Positions 12,179-22,885 of a stretch of DNA of 64,000 nucleotides are shown here, piece after piece (positions within the stretch are counted from its first letter, which is position 1; every line of letters starts with the position of its first letter). The DNA is from Apricaphanius iberus. Lineage: Eukaryota > Chordata > Actinopteri > Cyprinodontiformes > Aphaniidae. The stretch spans positions 171,001 through 235,000 of the forward strand of contig JAPXFQ010001349.1 in assembly GCA_028564705.1 (NCBI GenBank), written 5' to 3'. Made by a program: the position numbers and the translations under genes. The notes below the pieces were generated by a model. The model was not told where the DNA came from. It was given only the letters and a program-made list of their open reading frames with translations, and did no database searches.

Positions 12179-12343
12179 CGTGTCCCGTAAGCCGTCCACC
12201 TGGAACCACTCCAGCAGTTTCCTGCCAACGTCCATGGGACTAGATAGGAAGGTCCTGTAGGTCAGCAGGAAGTCCTCGATGTAGGTGGGGTCCACCACTG
12301 ATGGCTCTTCTACCAGGTGCATGATCAGACGCTCTGGAGTTCC
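12179..12343 (-). CDS. rapgef6: RAPGEF6-like exon 7, RasGEF-N domain part 1 (residues 273-327)
   Basis: No open frame beginning with a start codon covers this exon, so it was found by direct reading. The acceptor is TTTTTAG, the exon has 55 phase-0 codons, and the donor is GTCAGT. The peptide begins [19 protein letters not shown] and continues through [16 protein letters not shown] to [27 protein letters not shown] is the diagnostic core of the RasGEF-N (REM) domain, which stabilises the catalytic domain of Ras-family exchange factors. Pro286 replaces the His that I remember in mammalian PDZ-GEFs (EEHS), and Thr327 replaces Lys at the exon edge. Both are direct reads of the sequence; the comparison is from memory. 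Confidence 0.94.
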
Positions 12344-12409
12344 CTAAAAATAAACGCATACAGAAGGTTTCACTCAAAGCCAACACAGAGAACATGCTGA
12401 CATGCATGC

Positions 12410-13330
12410 CCATTTTTTTACTTTTTCATGATATAAAAACAGACTATAATGTCTTTTATTGGGATATTATCTGATAAGGGAACAAAAAGCAGAATATAGC
12501 TGTGGAAGGGAAGGACAATTATTCAGACTTTCACAATTTTTTCTATAAATAAAAATCTAAAAATGTGGAATGTTTTGTATTCAGCCCATTCTGTGTTGAT
12601 ACCGCTAAACAAACTGATGACCTAAGCAGTCATCTCCGTAGATCTGGCCTATATGTAAATAACACTCAATGTGCAGGAGAAAAGTGACACAGCAACCTAA
12701 ACACAAGATCTTTACTGTGGAACATAGTGGTGATGGTATCATCATGCAGGAAATTTTCACTTAAAGGTAAAGGGAAAGAATATGAATTGACTAGAAAACG
12801 GTAAAGCTCTTCTGAATACAGGATATTTATTCATGGAAGAAAGCCTGGAAAACTCTTGAGCTTCACCTCCAGCAGGACAACAATCCTAAACATTAAAGCC
12901 AGAGCAACAATGAAACACTTTAGATTAAAATACATTGATATTTTATTTAATTTCCGGTTATGATTATTATAGTCATTTTGAACTGGAATAAAATAAAAGT
13001 CCAGGTTTGAATCAAACCCCATAACATGTAAATTGAGTTTAACGGACTCCCTGCATCCAGCCTGACTGAACTGTTAGCGATATAACCCATAAGACCTGTA
13101 ATTGTAATTGCAAGAAAATTGGTCTCTACAAAGTACTGACTCTCAGGCACTGAATCAATAAATAAATCAACACCAAACTTTGCAGGCTTTAATTTGTAAA
13201 AACTTTGCAAAAACTATGTTCTTCTTTATGCAGGTCCATGACATAAAAACGTAATAAAAAAGTGGAATCAAGATAAAATGTAACATGTAAAAAAGTCCAA
13301 ACAGTATGAACCTTTTGAGGCACTGTGCAC
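12410..13330 (+). mobile_element. Tc1/mariner relic with both ends, intron 6-7
   Basis: The segment follows the order of a fish Tc1-like element in plus orientation. It has a terminal part with TTTTATTGGGATATTATCTG, then TTTGTATTCAGCC, then a transposase-derived stretch around 12845-12915 (CCAGCAGGACAACAATCCTA, the site of the second catalytic Asp). The mirror-image terminal part ends near GAGGCACTGTG. It is about 0.9 kb and internally deleted. Frames are broken by stops and indels, so it is dead. The family assignment is from memory; exact ends need alignment. Confidence 0.68.
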
Positions 13331-14741
13331 ATCCAAGTGGCAACAATTACACAAAAACACATCAAAAACATGTGGGTACACACGTTTTATATGTTACATT
13401 AATCATAGCCATAACAAGGACAACTTATAAAAATGCTCCTATAGAACGGAGCTGTCAGCTGTCCATAATCTGAAGAAAAATGCACACAAAGACACACACA
13501 TGAGCCTACCAAGGGGTTAACATACATAACAGCCAAGTATTAATGCTACCGGATATAACATTTCAATGTCAAACCACAATGTGAAACAATCAAGACATAT
13601 ATACTGTTCTGGTTTTGCCATATTTATTAACCTCCCCACAGCAGAGGTATATGCAGAAAAACAGATTTCTGTAACTGGGGGAACAGAAACCGACTGCTTT
13701 GTGTCAGACACAAAAAAGAACAAAGTTAAAAAAGGGAAGTGGAAATGTTAACACTTGTGAATTGACTTATCCCCACTGGATGGGATTTAGAGCCAACAGC
13801 TTTTCTTGGGTAAGGCAGCAGAGAGAATCGTTCAGGCCCATTAGCTGATCGATACCTGGCAGCCTCTGGAGCTTTGGCGATAGGTTCAAAGGGCTTCAGA
13901 AAGCTATGCAGCTGACAAGAAAATACTCCGGCAAACAATAAACTGCTCATGGTGCTTAATTATGATCAACAAAGAACAATGAGCAGATTTATTGTACTTT
14001 TTTTCTCAAGCTAGGAGAGAGGAAATGGCTGTAAAAGTAAATAAATTAAATTTATACAGGAATGTATAGGTTTGATGGAGAATTGTCTTTATTAGGTTCT
14101 AATTAAAGGGTTAACCTATTTGATGATGAAAAAAAAAACCTTGGTTTTTGGTAAGCTTTTAAGCTAAAACTTGCTGGCTGTCTTTCCATGACAGATGCAT
14201 CCGAAAACATTCAAAACCGTGATGTTTCTCACGGCCTGTAAAGTGGTCCTTTTGGGGCCTGCATACTATGAAGGTCCAGTAAAACGACCCAGATGTTCTG
14301 ATCATGGAAAAAGGTCAAATATCCCAGAACCAAGCCTACATCCAAACCAACTAAAGGGTGACTTTATGGAAGGAAAACAGTTTTGAACGAGGGATGTCCT
14401 TAAAAGGTTTGTTTAGCTTTTGCAAGGTAAGGTTACCAACAAATTCTACATCAAGATGTGGGATGGTCAAATTAAACTACAAGAAGCTTCAATAATTAGT
14501 TTAACAATGTGCTCAAATATCCAATCAGGAGTTTGCAGGTTTTTTAGTTTTCTTTTTTCTTTAAAGAGACTTGTTTCTTAGCTGGACCGTACATATGTTG
14601 CAATTTAAGTGGACAGTTTTTTTCAAATGCAACTTTTGTACATCACAAACGCCTGCAATTTTACTAGGAGTTAAAACACTTTTCAAGAGAAACTATTTAA
14701 AATGTAACCATTCTTTGTGGAGACATTTAAGTAGCACAAAC
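13331..14741 (-). other. Rest of intron between exons 6 and 7
   Basis: This AT-rich intronic sequence ends at the exon 6 donor. A coding-like minus-strand frame at 13726-13950 is discussed as a finding. No RNA gene or further repeat was recognised. Confidence 0.65.
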
Positions 14742-14894
14742 CTTAATGACGATGTGTCCCTTTCTGGTGCCGCTGCGGTCCAGCTCGCGGTGCTCCTTGA
14801 CCATCACAATCTCCCCCTCCTCCTCGACCTTGTGCGTGTTCTTCTCCACATGGTTGAGGATGCGCCAGTAGTCCTCCTGGGCGATGCAGACGAA
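14742..14894 (-). CDS. rapgef6: RAPGEF6-like exon 6, end of CNB-like domain and start of RasGEF-N (residues 222-272)
   Basis: The exon has 51 codons and is phase 0 at both ends, with acceptor CAACCAG and donor AAG/GTTTGT. The peptide starts [20 protein letters not shown] and continues through [18 protein letters not shown] to the [12 protein letters not shown] end. The first 20 residues complete the last strand and C-helix of the cyclic-nucleotide-like domain. The rest is the well-conserved linker and first strand leading into RasGEF-N. Conservation to mammalian RAPGEF6 is very high here. The preceding intron shows another open frame (15122-15337) that I could not match to the family and left out. 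Confidence 0.96.
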
Positions 14895-17602
14895 CTGGTT
14901 GAGGACGACATGGGGACAGCGGGTGAACTTGTAGTAGAGCAGAAGATTGCTCTGCACCACATTTGGATACTCAAACAACAGCAACGTGGACGCATGAGAA
15001 TGAGCAAAGTGAGGCATGGGAGGGATGAACAGACAGAGGAAGGAAATGTCCAACGGCGATAACCTCTCACTGCACTAAAACTGACAAAGTAGGGAGAAAT
15101 GGAGGTCCAAAATCATCTCAGCTAGCCGTTTTGCAGAAGCATCTTCAAGAGCTCAGCAGACCTTCCATTATCCTCCAGAGAAAAAGAAAATGTCAAGACA
15201 TGACTGAGACAAGTGGTGCGCTTCTTGACTAACTCATCAGATTCAGAATTTGCCTCACTAAGTTCCACCTCTGCAACTTCCTGTTTATGTGTGGTAAGGA
15301 AATGACGTACAGTAGAGGAACTAGCCAGTGTGAACAAAGGGGCCTTATGCGACTTTTCACATCACAATTATATTAAGATTGTGTATTTTTTTCTTTAAGA
15401 GAAGAGCAAATATGCCAACAAAGAAACGCTGCTGTTACTAGGGTTGTGATGAGAAAGAAAAAAAAGGGAGATTTACAGATACGACAAGTAACAGCTGAGG
15501 GAAAATTATTTACTTATGCCCATCTGCTGCGGAGGCAGACATATACTCAAAGAAGAAAAGCAGAAATGAAAATTCAACTTTGGCATTTTCCTCTACGACA
15601 CGCATTTTACTTTATAGGGTAAAAGAAACAGGAGTAAAATTGAAAGATTCAGAAGCAGTAAAAATAAATACTGTACAGAAACATCTTATTTTGATTTACA
15701 CGAAAGGGAAGTGGCAATCTTAGAATAAGGCAGTTTTTATACTGTAGGAAGAACCTTTTACTGATGTCACAATTTCAAAAAGATTTATAAGGGGAGAGTC
15801 ACGATAGGAGCAATGCCGAACAGTGAATAAAGTGATAAATAAATAAGTCTATATTTTATTACATGATGATGTCATTTTGTCATAAAAGTTCATAAACACT
15901 CATAATAGAACGAAGTGGATGGACCGAGCTAAACATTTTTAATTTAATGCTTTCTAATCAGTCAAAGTTACTTTGTTTAATCACAGTGATATCAGAATAT
16001 GGAGTCATCTAAGGATAAAACATCCACCCTGGTTGTTGACTAGTAACCAGACGTGAAGCTGCAGCACTAATCAAAACCCTGTATCCTCTTCTAGAGACAC
16101 TTTTTTTAATATTTTCAGAACTCATAATGGGGCTGAGTCAGACTTAATTAAGTAACAAAGCAATTTTTTTATGTTAGCAAAGTAACAAAAATGTTCAGGA
16201 AAAAAAATGTAAAGCATGATCTTACAGATTTAATTAAAACCAGAAGAGACGAGCATTCCTACTTGAGAAGTACAGATACCCTTCTTATGGACTGTATCGG
16301 TTAAAATAAACCACTACCATGAACCAATACTTAAATGTGGAAACTCTGCAATAATTTCAAGTTTATTTTTCCACTTGAAATTTTTGTTTTGTGGTCATTT
16401 TATTTATATTATATTTGAGAATTAGAGCAGATAATAAAAATAAAACCTGTCTTCCAATTCACTGCATTGTTTTTGGTATGGTAGAAGTATTGGTACTCAG
16501 AATCGGCAAGTAATCTAATCCAAGTATCTCTATCATATTGTTTTGAAAAAAGTGGTACAGTTGCATCCCTTGTTCCTACTTTTTCCACAAATTAATATAC
16601 ATCAATTATAATAGTACACTTGTAAAATCCAAACAAAACAATCACTATGTTTAGAAGCGGTTTTCAAGTGTCGAATGTGCCGAGAACCGTAATAGTCTTT
16701 TGTGTCGTTCTGCTCTTTAGAGATTAACAAACTGTTTAATTAGTGGGGCTATCTTATCCTGAAGTTAACCGCTAGTTGGCTGCTTCAAAGACAAGCTTTT
16801 TAATGCTGGCCATCGGTATCTTTACAACAGGGTTACTTTAGTCTTAGTAATAGCCTTTTCTTTAGGTTGTTTTCAAACATGATAGTCCGGTAGACTAGAT
16901 TTGACTGGGGAGCACAATTACAACAATACTGTAGCTTTTTTTAGCTGGTGTGGTTCAATTTTGCACTGCGTTTTATCAAACAAACGAAGCTCTTGAGCAA
17001 CAGATTTAGCTCCTTGGCTCTTGTGGTGCTGGACCAACAAGCACTGAACACAGAGATACTTCCTGTTTTGTGAAATTAAAACAAACATGCAGTACAACCA
17101 ATTAGCAGTTTTATGATTGTTCTGATGTCTTTGGTAAATGTTTCCCCCTTGCAGAGGGACAACAGGTGCGAGATTAAAACGTAAAAACGTATACATTATT
17201 TTTTTTTCATTACTAAAAACTACAGTTCTTGTTAAGAAAATGTAGTTTCGATTCACTTTGTAGGTGTAAAACCATTAATTTATTTCAGTTTATTTATATG
17301 ATTTTATTTTTGGTTTTTGTATGGGGGGCACCAATTCACAACACGTCATCTCAAGGCACTTTACCAGAAAAGTCATTTCAATTCAATCGTATATACAATT
17401 CAATTAACCCTTCAGTTCATTAGTTCCAACAGCTTAAAAGTTTTCTATTGAGGGAATCCCAACAGATTGCATCGAGTCGTTCACTTCCAGCATTCACTTA
17501 TCCTGAACGAACATGTAGCGACAGTAGACAGTCGCCTGCGTTGTGTCATTGAATTCACAGCAATCCCTCATACATTTAAAATTCATGTTTGTCTTGTTTT
17601 AC
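14895..17602 (-). other. Intron between exons 5 and 6
   Basis: This 2.7-kb intron contains an unassigned minus-strand frame at 15122-15337 and, near its 5' end in transcript terms, the fish interspersed repeat at 17270-17410. Nothing else was recognised. Confidence 0.75.
17270..17410 (+). repeat. Fish interspersed repeat (TTTATTTATAT...CATCTCAAGGCACTTTAC type)
   Basis: The stretch TTTCAGTTTATTTATATG, then CACCAATTCACAACACGTCA and TCTCAAGGCACTTTACCAGA, then ATTCAATTCAA-like runs, matches a repeat I recognise as widespread in percomorph fish genomes. Its class (SINE-like or retrotransposon tail) is not certain. A more diverged relative lies at 48660-48840. Confidence 0.6.
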
Positions 17603-17761
17603 CTGGCAGTCATCTCCCTTGGTGCGAACTTCTCCGTTCATGTACTGTTTATCCAGCGAGGGCGAGATGCCAAAGCTGTTCCCCATACAAAGAGTCTCCG
17701 TTCTGCCTTCTGCATGGCTGATCTCCACAGCTCCGTTCAAGATCACATACCAGTGGTCGAG
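17603..17761 (-). CDS. rapgef6: RAPGEF6-like exon 5, second half of CNB-like domain (residues 169-221)
   Basis: The exon has 53 codons, is phase 0 at both ends, and lies between a TGTCTGCAG acceptor and a CAG/GTAAAA donor. It begins [16 protein letters not shown] and passes through [18 protein letters not shown]. It ends VRTKGDDCQ. The segment C193-S201 takes the place of the phosphate-binding cassette of true cAMP-binding domains but lacks the usual Glu and Arg that hold the cyclic phosphate. This agrees with the known weak or absent cAMP binding of PDZ-GEFs. Gly217 stands where I remember Val in human RAPGEF6 and RAPGEF2 (RTKVDDCQ). The change sits in a beta strand of the fold and could be a real substitution or a sequence error. 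Confidence 0.95.
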
Positions 17762-20134
17762 CTGCAGACAGATGAACAAGAATACAAAGTTCTGTACTGT
17801 ACTTTACTGCTGAGGTTCCAACAGTAAATCACAGAAAATTAGTCATACTTGCTTTTAGGACTATTTTTCAGGTGTTTAACAATACAGACATGCTAAATAA
17901 GAATACATACAGGCTTGACTTTTGATCTGTATCATTATAACCAAAAGATTTAATATGAAACTGGCTTATCATACATTTTGCTACTTGCAAATTGGGTTTC
18001 TGAGTTACTCCAGTGGATTCTTTTTTAAATAAAAAAGCTTGCTGGTGAGCTCCCTCTACAGCCATAACTGATAATTCCTTTTCATTGACTTTTCATTCTC
18101 TGTCTCCCCTAAAAAAAACCCTCTGACCCATGAGAGTGCTTCTCACTTTCTATGCCCCATCAGTTTTTTATTTCTGTCGTAGTACCTGCGGTCCCCCTTG
18201 TTTCTCAGCAATGATGAAATGAAAATGGGTGAGAGAATGAAAGAAAATCAACCACAAATTGAAATATATAGCACATAAAAATTGCTGAGGTGTTATTTTT
18301 TTGTAATATAGAGCCTCGTGATTTATTTAATTAACCTGTACAGCCACCAACAAAAGAAATAATTAGTAACCATAATAAATTATATTACAAGTACAGAATG
18401 AAGACTATTTTGCTCTCTTTTTCCTCCTCTCAAGCATGTCCCTTCTCTTTTCTCTCCTATCAAACCACTTCAGACTCTTTGTTGTCCTTTCCCTCTCACT
18501 CTGCCAAGCCATTTTGACTTCTGAGTGGAGCCAAGTGCCTCTCTTTGACATTCACCATGTGAATCCACAGAGACACTGTGGAGAACGACTGCCCATCAAT
18601 CGACCTGACAGAGACGGCAGGGAGGCTCGTGGACACAACTGTTCTAATACACATTTTTTGGGAGTCTTTAAGTTTTACCGTTGCCGAGATCCCCCTCTTT
18701 CTGATCTCAGAAGTGGCCAGTTCAATGTTTACCTTTGGCCTGTCTGTTTTACTGCTACTGTGTGGAAAGTCCAAATGATCTCCTGTTTCTTAGCCATGTA
18801 ACTTAATTAATTTGCTTTGTAGCAGCTCAAGTGACTGGCAGAGCTCACACACTGAAGTGGCTCCGTACACATCAGTTGCTATGTGTACACTTACTGAACA
18901 GAAACAAGAAAATGTTGAAATGTTCCATTAAATGTTATTTTCTTTCAAAATTTTTTGGTAACAGTTATATCACTGTTTTGTATGATATTGAGAAAGGATT
19001 ATTGAGAAAAGCAGCAAAATGATGGGGAAATATTTTTTTCCCCACAAATAAAATTCATATAATTACTCCTTTGGATGAGGTAGCATACACCATGTTTAAC
19101 TGAAAGTTTCAGATGTTTCATCATTTAAATGACTGGAAATGTGTGCAGCTCCATGGCTGACACATGCAGGTTATTACTTAGCTTATTAGGAATGCTAATA
19201 AGAGTACTGCAAATGAGAGACATTGATTTGATTGACAGATCCTCTGTCTTTAAACAAAACAAGAGACATTGTTTTGTTTAAAGACAGAGGATTACCTGAA
19301 CCAAAATGCCTACTTACTGGCTGCTTTAGGATTTCAGGGACACCGCTTTTGGATATATGCACTAAGCTGTAGCTGGGGTTTAACATGGAGGACTGATTGG
19401 GACAATGGTTGAGTCTGATCAGAGCCATCCCAGCTGTTGTGAATAATCTATTATCTATGTCAGCCAGTTATTTCCAATTGACCACACCATTCCGCTTTTG
19501 CTACCAATCAAGTTTTTGCTGGCTAAACTACAGTTTCCTCCCCATGTGTGATTAAACACAGAGATCTCACCCTTTTCCTTGGCACTTTCATTTACAACAA
19601 TAGTGAGTAATCCATGTAAATGGTTAAGAACATATGAAGGTCTAATTTTTTCACACATTAGGTCCTTGTTGATGGTCATTTACCTTTGGTAAAAATGCCT
19701 CAATCTTATCCTGTACAATTTCTCAAATCAAATATGTAGAGAGGATTTTTTTTCTCATATGCACACAGGTAAGTCACATTTACATCTATCTGAATAAGTT
19801 AAAGGGTTCCTGTCAAGAAAGGTGATGGTATCTATGTTACGTTAATTCCTTGTTGATTTGGTTGTACGAAGAAATTGTGCTTGGGTTTATGTGTATGGAC
19901 CATTTTTGAGTTTTGTTTGTGTGCAGGCTCTTTTCCTAAAGAACAAATTCAAACCTCTGTTTGTATATGAGACACCTGGAGAAATCCCAAAGGAGGGTTT
20001 GAAAAAATACAGCTTTGAAACAATATTTACCAAGTGGAACATAATTGAATCTTTTTCAGTAGACGTTTTGTCTTGCTTGTCTTTTGAGCTAGATGTTCAT
20101 CTTCTGTTCAATGAGATGCCAAAATCATTTATAC
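17762..20134 (-). other. Intron between exons 4 and 5
   Basis: This 2.4-kb intron contains the perfect hairpin at 19239-19292. It also has a 0.3-kb stretch (18436-18801) open in several frames on both strands but without a recognisable protein. No RNA gene was recognised. Confidence 0.75.
19239..19292. repeat. Perfect 22-bp inverted repeat with 10-base loop
   Basis: The left arm 19239-19260 (AT CCTCTGTCTT TAAACAAAAC) and the right arm 19271-19292 are exact reverse complements. The loop AAGAGACATT lies at 19261-19270. A copy of GAGACATTG also occurs just left of the stem near 19217-19225. The transcript of the host gene would fold into an uninterrupted 22-bp stem. It could be a pre-miRNA-like hairpin or the result of a replication template switch. 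Confidence 0.95.
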
Positions 20135-20271
20135 CTCTTTTTTGTTGTGCAGGATGACTGTGCCAGACTGCTCCACCACCTCGAACACCATGACGCTGCA
20201 CAGCTCTCGCCGTACAGACATGGTCATGTTGGCGAATGCAGGCAGCTGGTGCATGAACTCCAGCAGTTGTT
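20135..20271 (-). CDS. rapgef6: RAPGEF6-like exon 4, first half of CNB-like domain (residues 123-168)
   Basis: The exon is 137 bases long, starts in phase 1 and ends in phase 0 before GTATAA. It follows a TGTACAG acceptor. It encodes [20 protein letters not shown] and then [22 protein letters not shown], the opening helices and first strands of the cyclic-nucleotide-binding-like domain of PDZ-GEFs. The last five residues are HNKKE. From memory, mammalian RAPGEF6 and RAPGEF2 have an acidic, Gly-containing turn (D-G-Q/E-E) at this place, so the fish sequence is basic where relatives are acidic. The next exon continues [10 protein letters not shown] in frame. In this family the domain is considered a poor cAMP binder and may have a structural or autoinhibitory role. 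Confidence 0.95.
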
Positions 20272-20559
20272 CTGTACAGGATGTCAAAGAGGTAATAACT
20301 TTGTTAGAAGCAAATAGCACCGTCTCTTAATATAAATTTTCTTATTTCAGTTAAAAACCTAAAACCTACTGTCTCCAAGGTCTAAAAATAAAACAACAGC
20401 TACTGATATAGTGAAGACATCACTGCAGAAAAACTGTAGAAAGTTGTTAATCTTTTAAAACATGACAACTAGAGCACAAGTTACTCTAACCGTAGAGTAT
20501 ATAAATCATAAAGCTGGAATCCCATAAGAGATGTACATTCTGTCTCATCTGTGCTGCAG

Positions 20560-20905
20560 CTGAGAACAGAGCGACCTTGATCCAAACTGCTCTTGTGCTT
20601 TAAGATGTTTTTTGGGTTTTTTCTTTGCACTCTCACTGCTGTAAGTTGTTATTTTTCTTGTTCTCTTTTCTTTTATGGCTCCTCCTGAGTTTGGTCATTC
20701 TTGGTCTTTGTTAAATTCAAGGCACAACGAGGAAAAAGTAAAAGATTTTCAACCTGCAGTCTGGTGCTGCAAGCAAGATGAAGGCAAACTCTGGAGGGTA
20801 AATTATTAAAATATAACCAGTGTAAAATAGATCCTTTGGTACTACTGTGTATGATTAATAAAGATGGAAACGAATCTAATCTAATCTAATGTTAGACTGA
20901 AAAAA
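20560..20905 (+). mobile_element. Non-LTR-like 3' tail with TCTAA repeats (intron 3-4)
   Basis: This plus-strand stretch ends TGATTAATAAAGATGGAAAC, followed by AATCTAATCTAATCTAATG, a short tandem tail of the kind left by many fish non-LTR retrotransposons. No reverse transcriptase frame remains. The left boundary is a guess. It lies in the 1.3-kb intron between exons 3 and 4. Confidence 0.4.
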
Positions 20906-21378
20906 AAGGTTTATCTATGTTAACAGCTTAGTTTTCTATTTAGATAAATTCTTAGAGGAGCTATATTTTGTTATTAAAGCTCAAATGAATGGTATTATCT
21001 AGTTAAGCGCATTCAGGAAATCCCTGAAAAAGATCAAGTTTAAAGAAAGTAAATAAATCCGATTTAAATTAAATGCCCACTACAAAAACATATAAGATAA
21101 TCTTGACAAACAAAAGTATAATGGTGTTATAGACATGGCATGCATCAATACAGGAGCTGTTACAGAGAAGCCCATGAAAAAGCCAGACCGCCACCCTCCC
21201 TGGTAGGCACACAGCAGGCCAGGCCTTTACCATCTCTCCTAGCTGTCTGATGTGGTCACCTTCTTCCCCAGGAACCTTCTGGGTCCCGCTAATGAGGCTG
21301 TTTAAATGATTGCCTGCTTAAAAATACACATTAAAAGGGCAATGCTCTTTAGACACCTCTGCGGTTAGGTCTTTATAA

Positions 21379-21398
21379 GGGGGGGGGGGGGGGGGGGG
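21379..21398 (+). repeat. Homopolymer of 20 G
   Basis: Twenty G in a row follow TTTATAA and precede CAGTTGTATGG. The tract lies in the intron between exons 3 and 4, about 210 bases beyond the exon 3 donor in transcript direction, where it reads as poly-C. It is likely length-polymorphic and hard to sequence, so the length is uncertain. Confidence 0.9.
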
Positions 21399-21609
21399 CA
21401 GTTGTATGGCTTCCCTGCTGAGTAATTGATGGTCCAAAAATAGCAACTGTGAGGAATCACGTATGCAAAGGAGTGACAGCCAAATTCATGTAAGTGGCAC
21501 TTTTAGTAACTTTACACAAATGTGAAGTGTGTTTGATTACAGAGGTATAACAGTGGAAAAAATATATAAACTTTTTTTGCAGAAATAGAAAAAAACAAAT
21601 GAAACTGAC

Positions 21610-21790
21610 CAATGTCGTCATCGTTCCGATCAGCTGGATCCTTTTCTAGACACTCTCGGACCAGATCCCGGCCTACAAGAGCATCTGAAGCTCTCTCAAG
21701 GTCCTCATCCTCCTCCTCCTCTTCCTCGCTGTCCACTGTAGCCTCTGGCAGTCCAGACAGGTCCACATCGCCCAGGTCGCTCTCTGTGGC
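21610..21790 (-). CDS. rapgef6: RAPGEF6-like exon 3, acidic linker (residues 63-122)
   Basis: The exon starts [19 protein letters not shown] after a TTCTTCAG acceptor. It continues into an acidic run ([13 protein letters not shown]) and then [20 protein letters not shown]. It is 181 bases long and ends in phase 1: the final G joins AA of the next exon to make Glu123, giving DDDIEQLL. The donor is GTCAGT. The acidic run followed by the [12 protein letters not shown] helix is typical of PDZ-GEFs just before the cyclic-nucleotide-like domain. The Glu run is encoded by a GAG/GAA-rich tract, so its length may vary between alleles, which is inference. A run of 20 G on the plus strand lies about 0.2 kb further along the following intron. 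Confidence 0.95.
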
Positions 21791-22659
21791 CTGAAGAAAA
21801 AAAGAGCGGTTGCTTTTTATCAGAATCAAGCAGGAATCGTTTCAGAGTTCTCTGCACAGTCTAAACGCAACAACAAAAATCAGCGTAATCTAGTAATAAT
21901 GTATATTCTAGTGTTATATCGTATCTGCTCGCCCTGGCCCAGTGCGACTCAGCCTGCCCCAGCACAGCCTGGTTTTGTTTCCATTGCCATCTCAGGAACA
22001 CAGACGAGGAAATGGGCCGGCTGAGCATAGCAAAGTGGCAGTAAAAGTCCATGATGTCTGATTCTTCAGGGCAGAAATCTCAAAAGACAACGCAACAAAG
22101 TAAAAAGTAATAATGTGCCATCTTTGCCGGGTTTTTATTTTGGGTCTGTCATGTGCTATTCAGGGACATCACTTGAACCGCACACCCTGCCAGGCCAATC
22201 AGTGGCTACCACTTTACCAGACCAATCAGTTCATAGGTGGGAGTGTAGGTTCACCTTGGCCTGCTTTGGACTGAGCCAGAAGTAGTCCAAAACAAGCTGT
22301 AAAGAAAGTGGAAATGCGTCAAATAAGGGCTGAGCAGACCCGGGTCGGGACCTAGTAGAAGATCCTGAGATCTGGACTTGAAACCCCAGACAGCAGCATT
22401 GAGGACAAACAGCCTCCGTTCACAAAACTCTCACTTTACGTCTACAACACAATGTTCACCACAGTGGAGTATTTATTTTTTTTTGCAATGGACAAAAACG
22501 TCTGCTCCAAGATATCCAAAGCTGGACGAGAAAAACCAAAAAGCCTTGAAAGTATAATTCCAGCAAAGGTAATTTTATTAACTTCTGGGGTTGAATATAA
22601 ACATATCCCGCTCTTTTCAGATTTTATTAGTAAAACCAGCTAAAAACAAATTTCCTAAA

Positions 22660-22745
22660 ATTTCACAAATATGCACTACTTTGTATTTGTCTGTCACATA
22701 AAATCAAAGCAAATTACATTCAAGTTTGTGTTTTAAACATAAAAG
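22660..22745 (+). mobile_element. Short Tc1/mariner terminal fragment
   Basis: TATGCACTACTTTGTATTTG, then TGTCACATAAAATC and ACATTCAAGTTTGTG, resemble the right terminal part of the fish Tc1 family seen elsewhere in the window. Only about 80 bases remain. Confidence 0.5.
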
Positions 22746-22814
22746 GGCACAAATAAAAGCAATGATCTTTAAAATAAAAGTCTGTAACTAAATTAGACAG
22801 ATGTAGTATTGTAG

Positions 22815-22816
<2 letters not shown>

Positions 22817-22878
<62 letters not shown>
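22817..22878. repeat. AT dinucleotide microsatellite, about 31 units
   Basis: An uninterrupted AT repeat of 62 bases. It is self-complementary and prone to length change. It lies in the intron between exons 2 and 3. Confidence 0.97.

Positions 22879-22885
<7 letters not shown>

Noticed and set aside
14571..15062. 163-residue plus-strand frame over exon 6
   Set aside because: It is the antisense shadow of the conserved RAPGEF6 exon at 14742-14894.
15122..15337. Minus-strand frame with EVAEVELSEANSESDELVKK just upstream of exon 6
   Set aside because: Not present in the family as I remember it. Exons 5 and 6 join in phase without it and no matching splice pair stands out.
21612..21794. Ser-rich plus-strand frame over exon 3
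   Set aside because: It is the antisense of the acidic exon 3; the Ser run mirrors the Glu codons.
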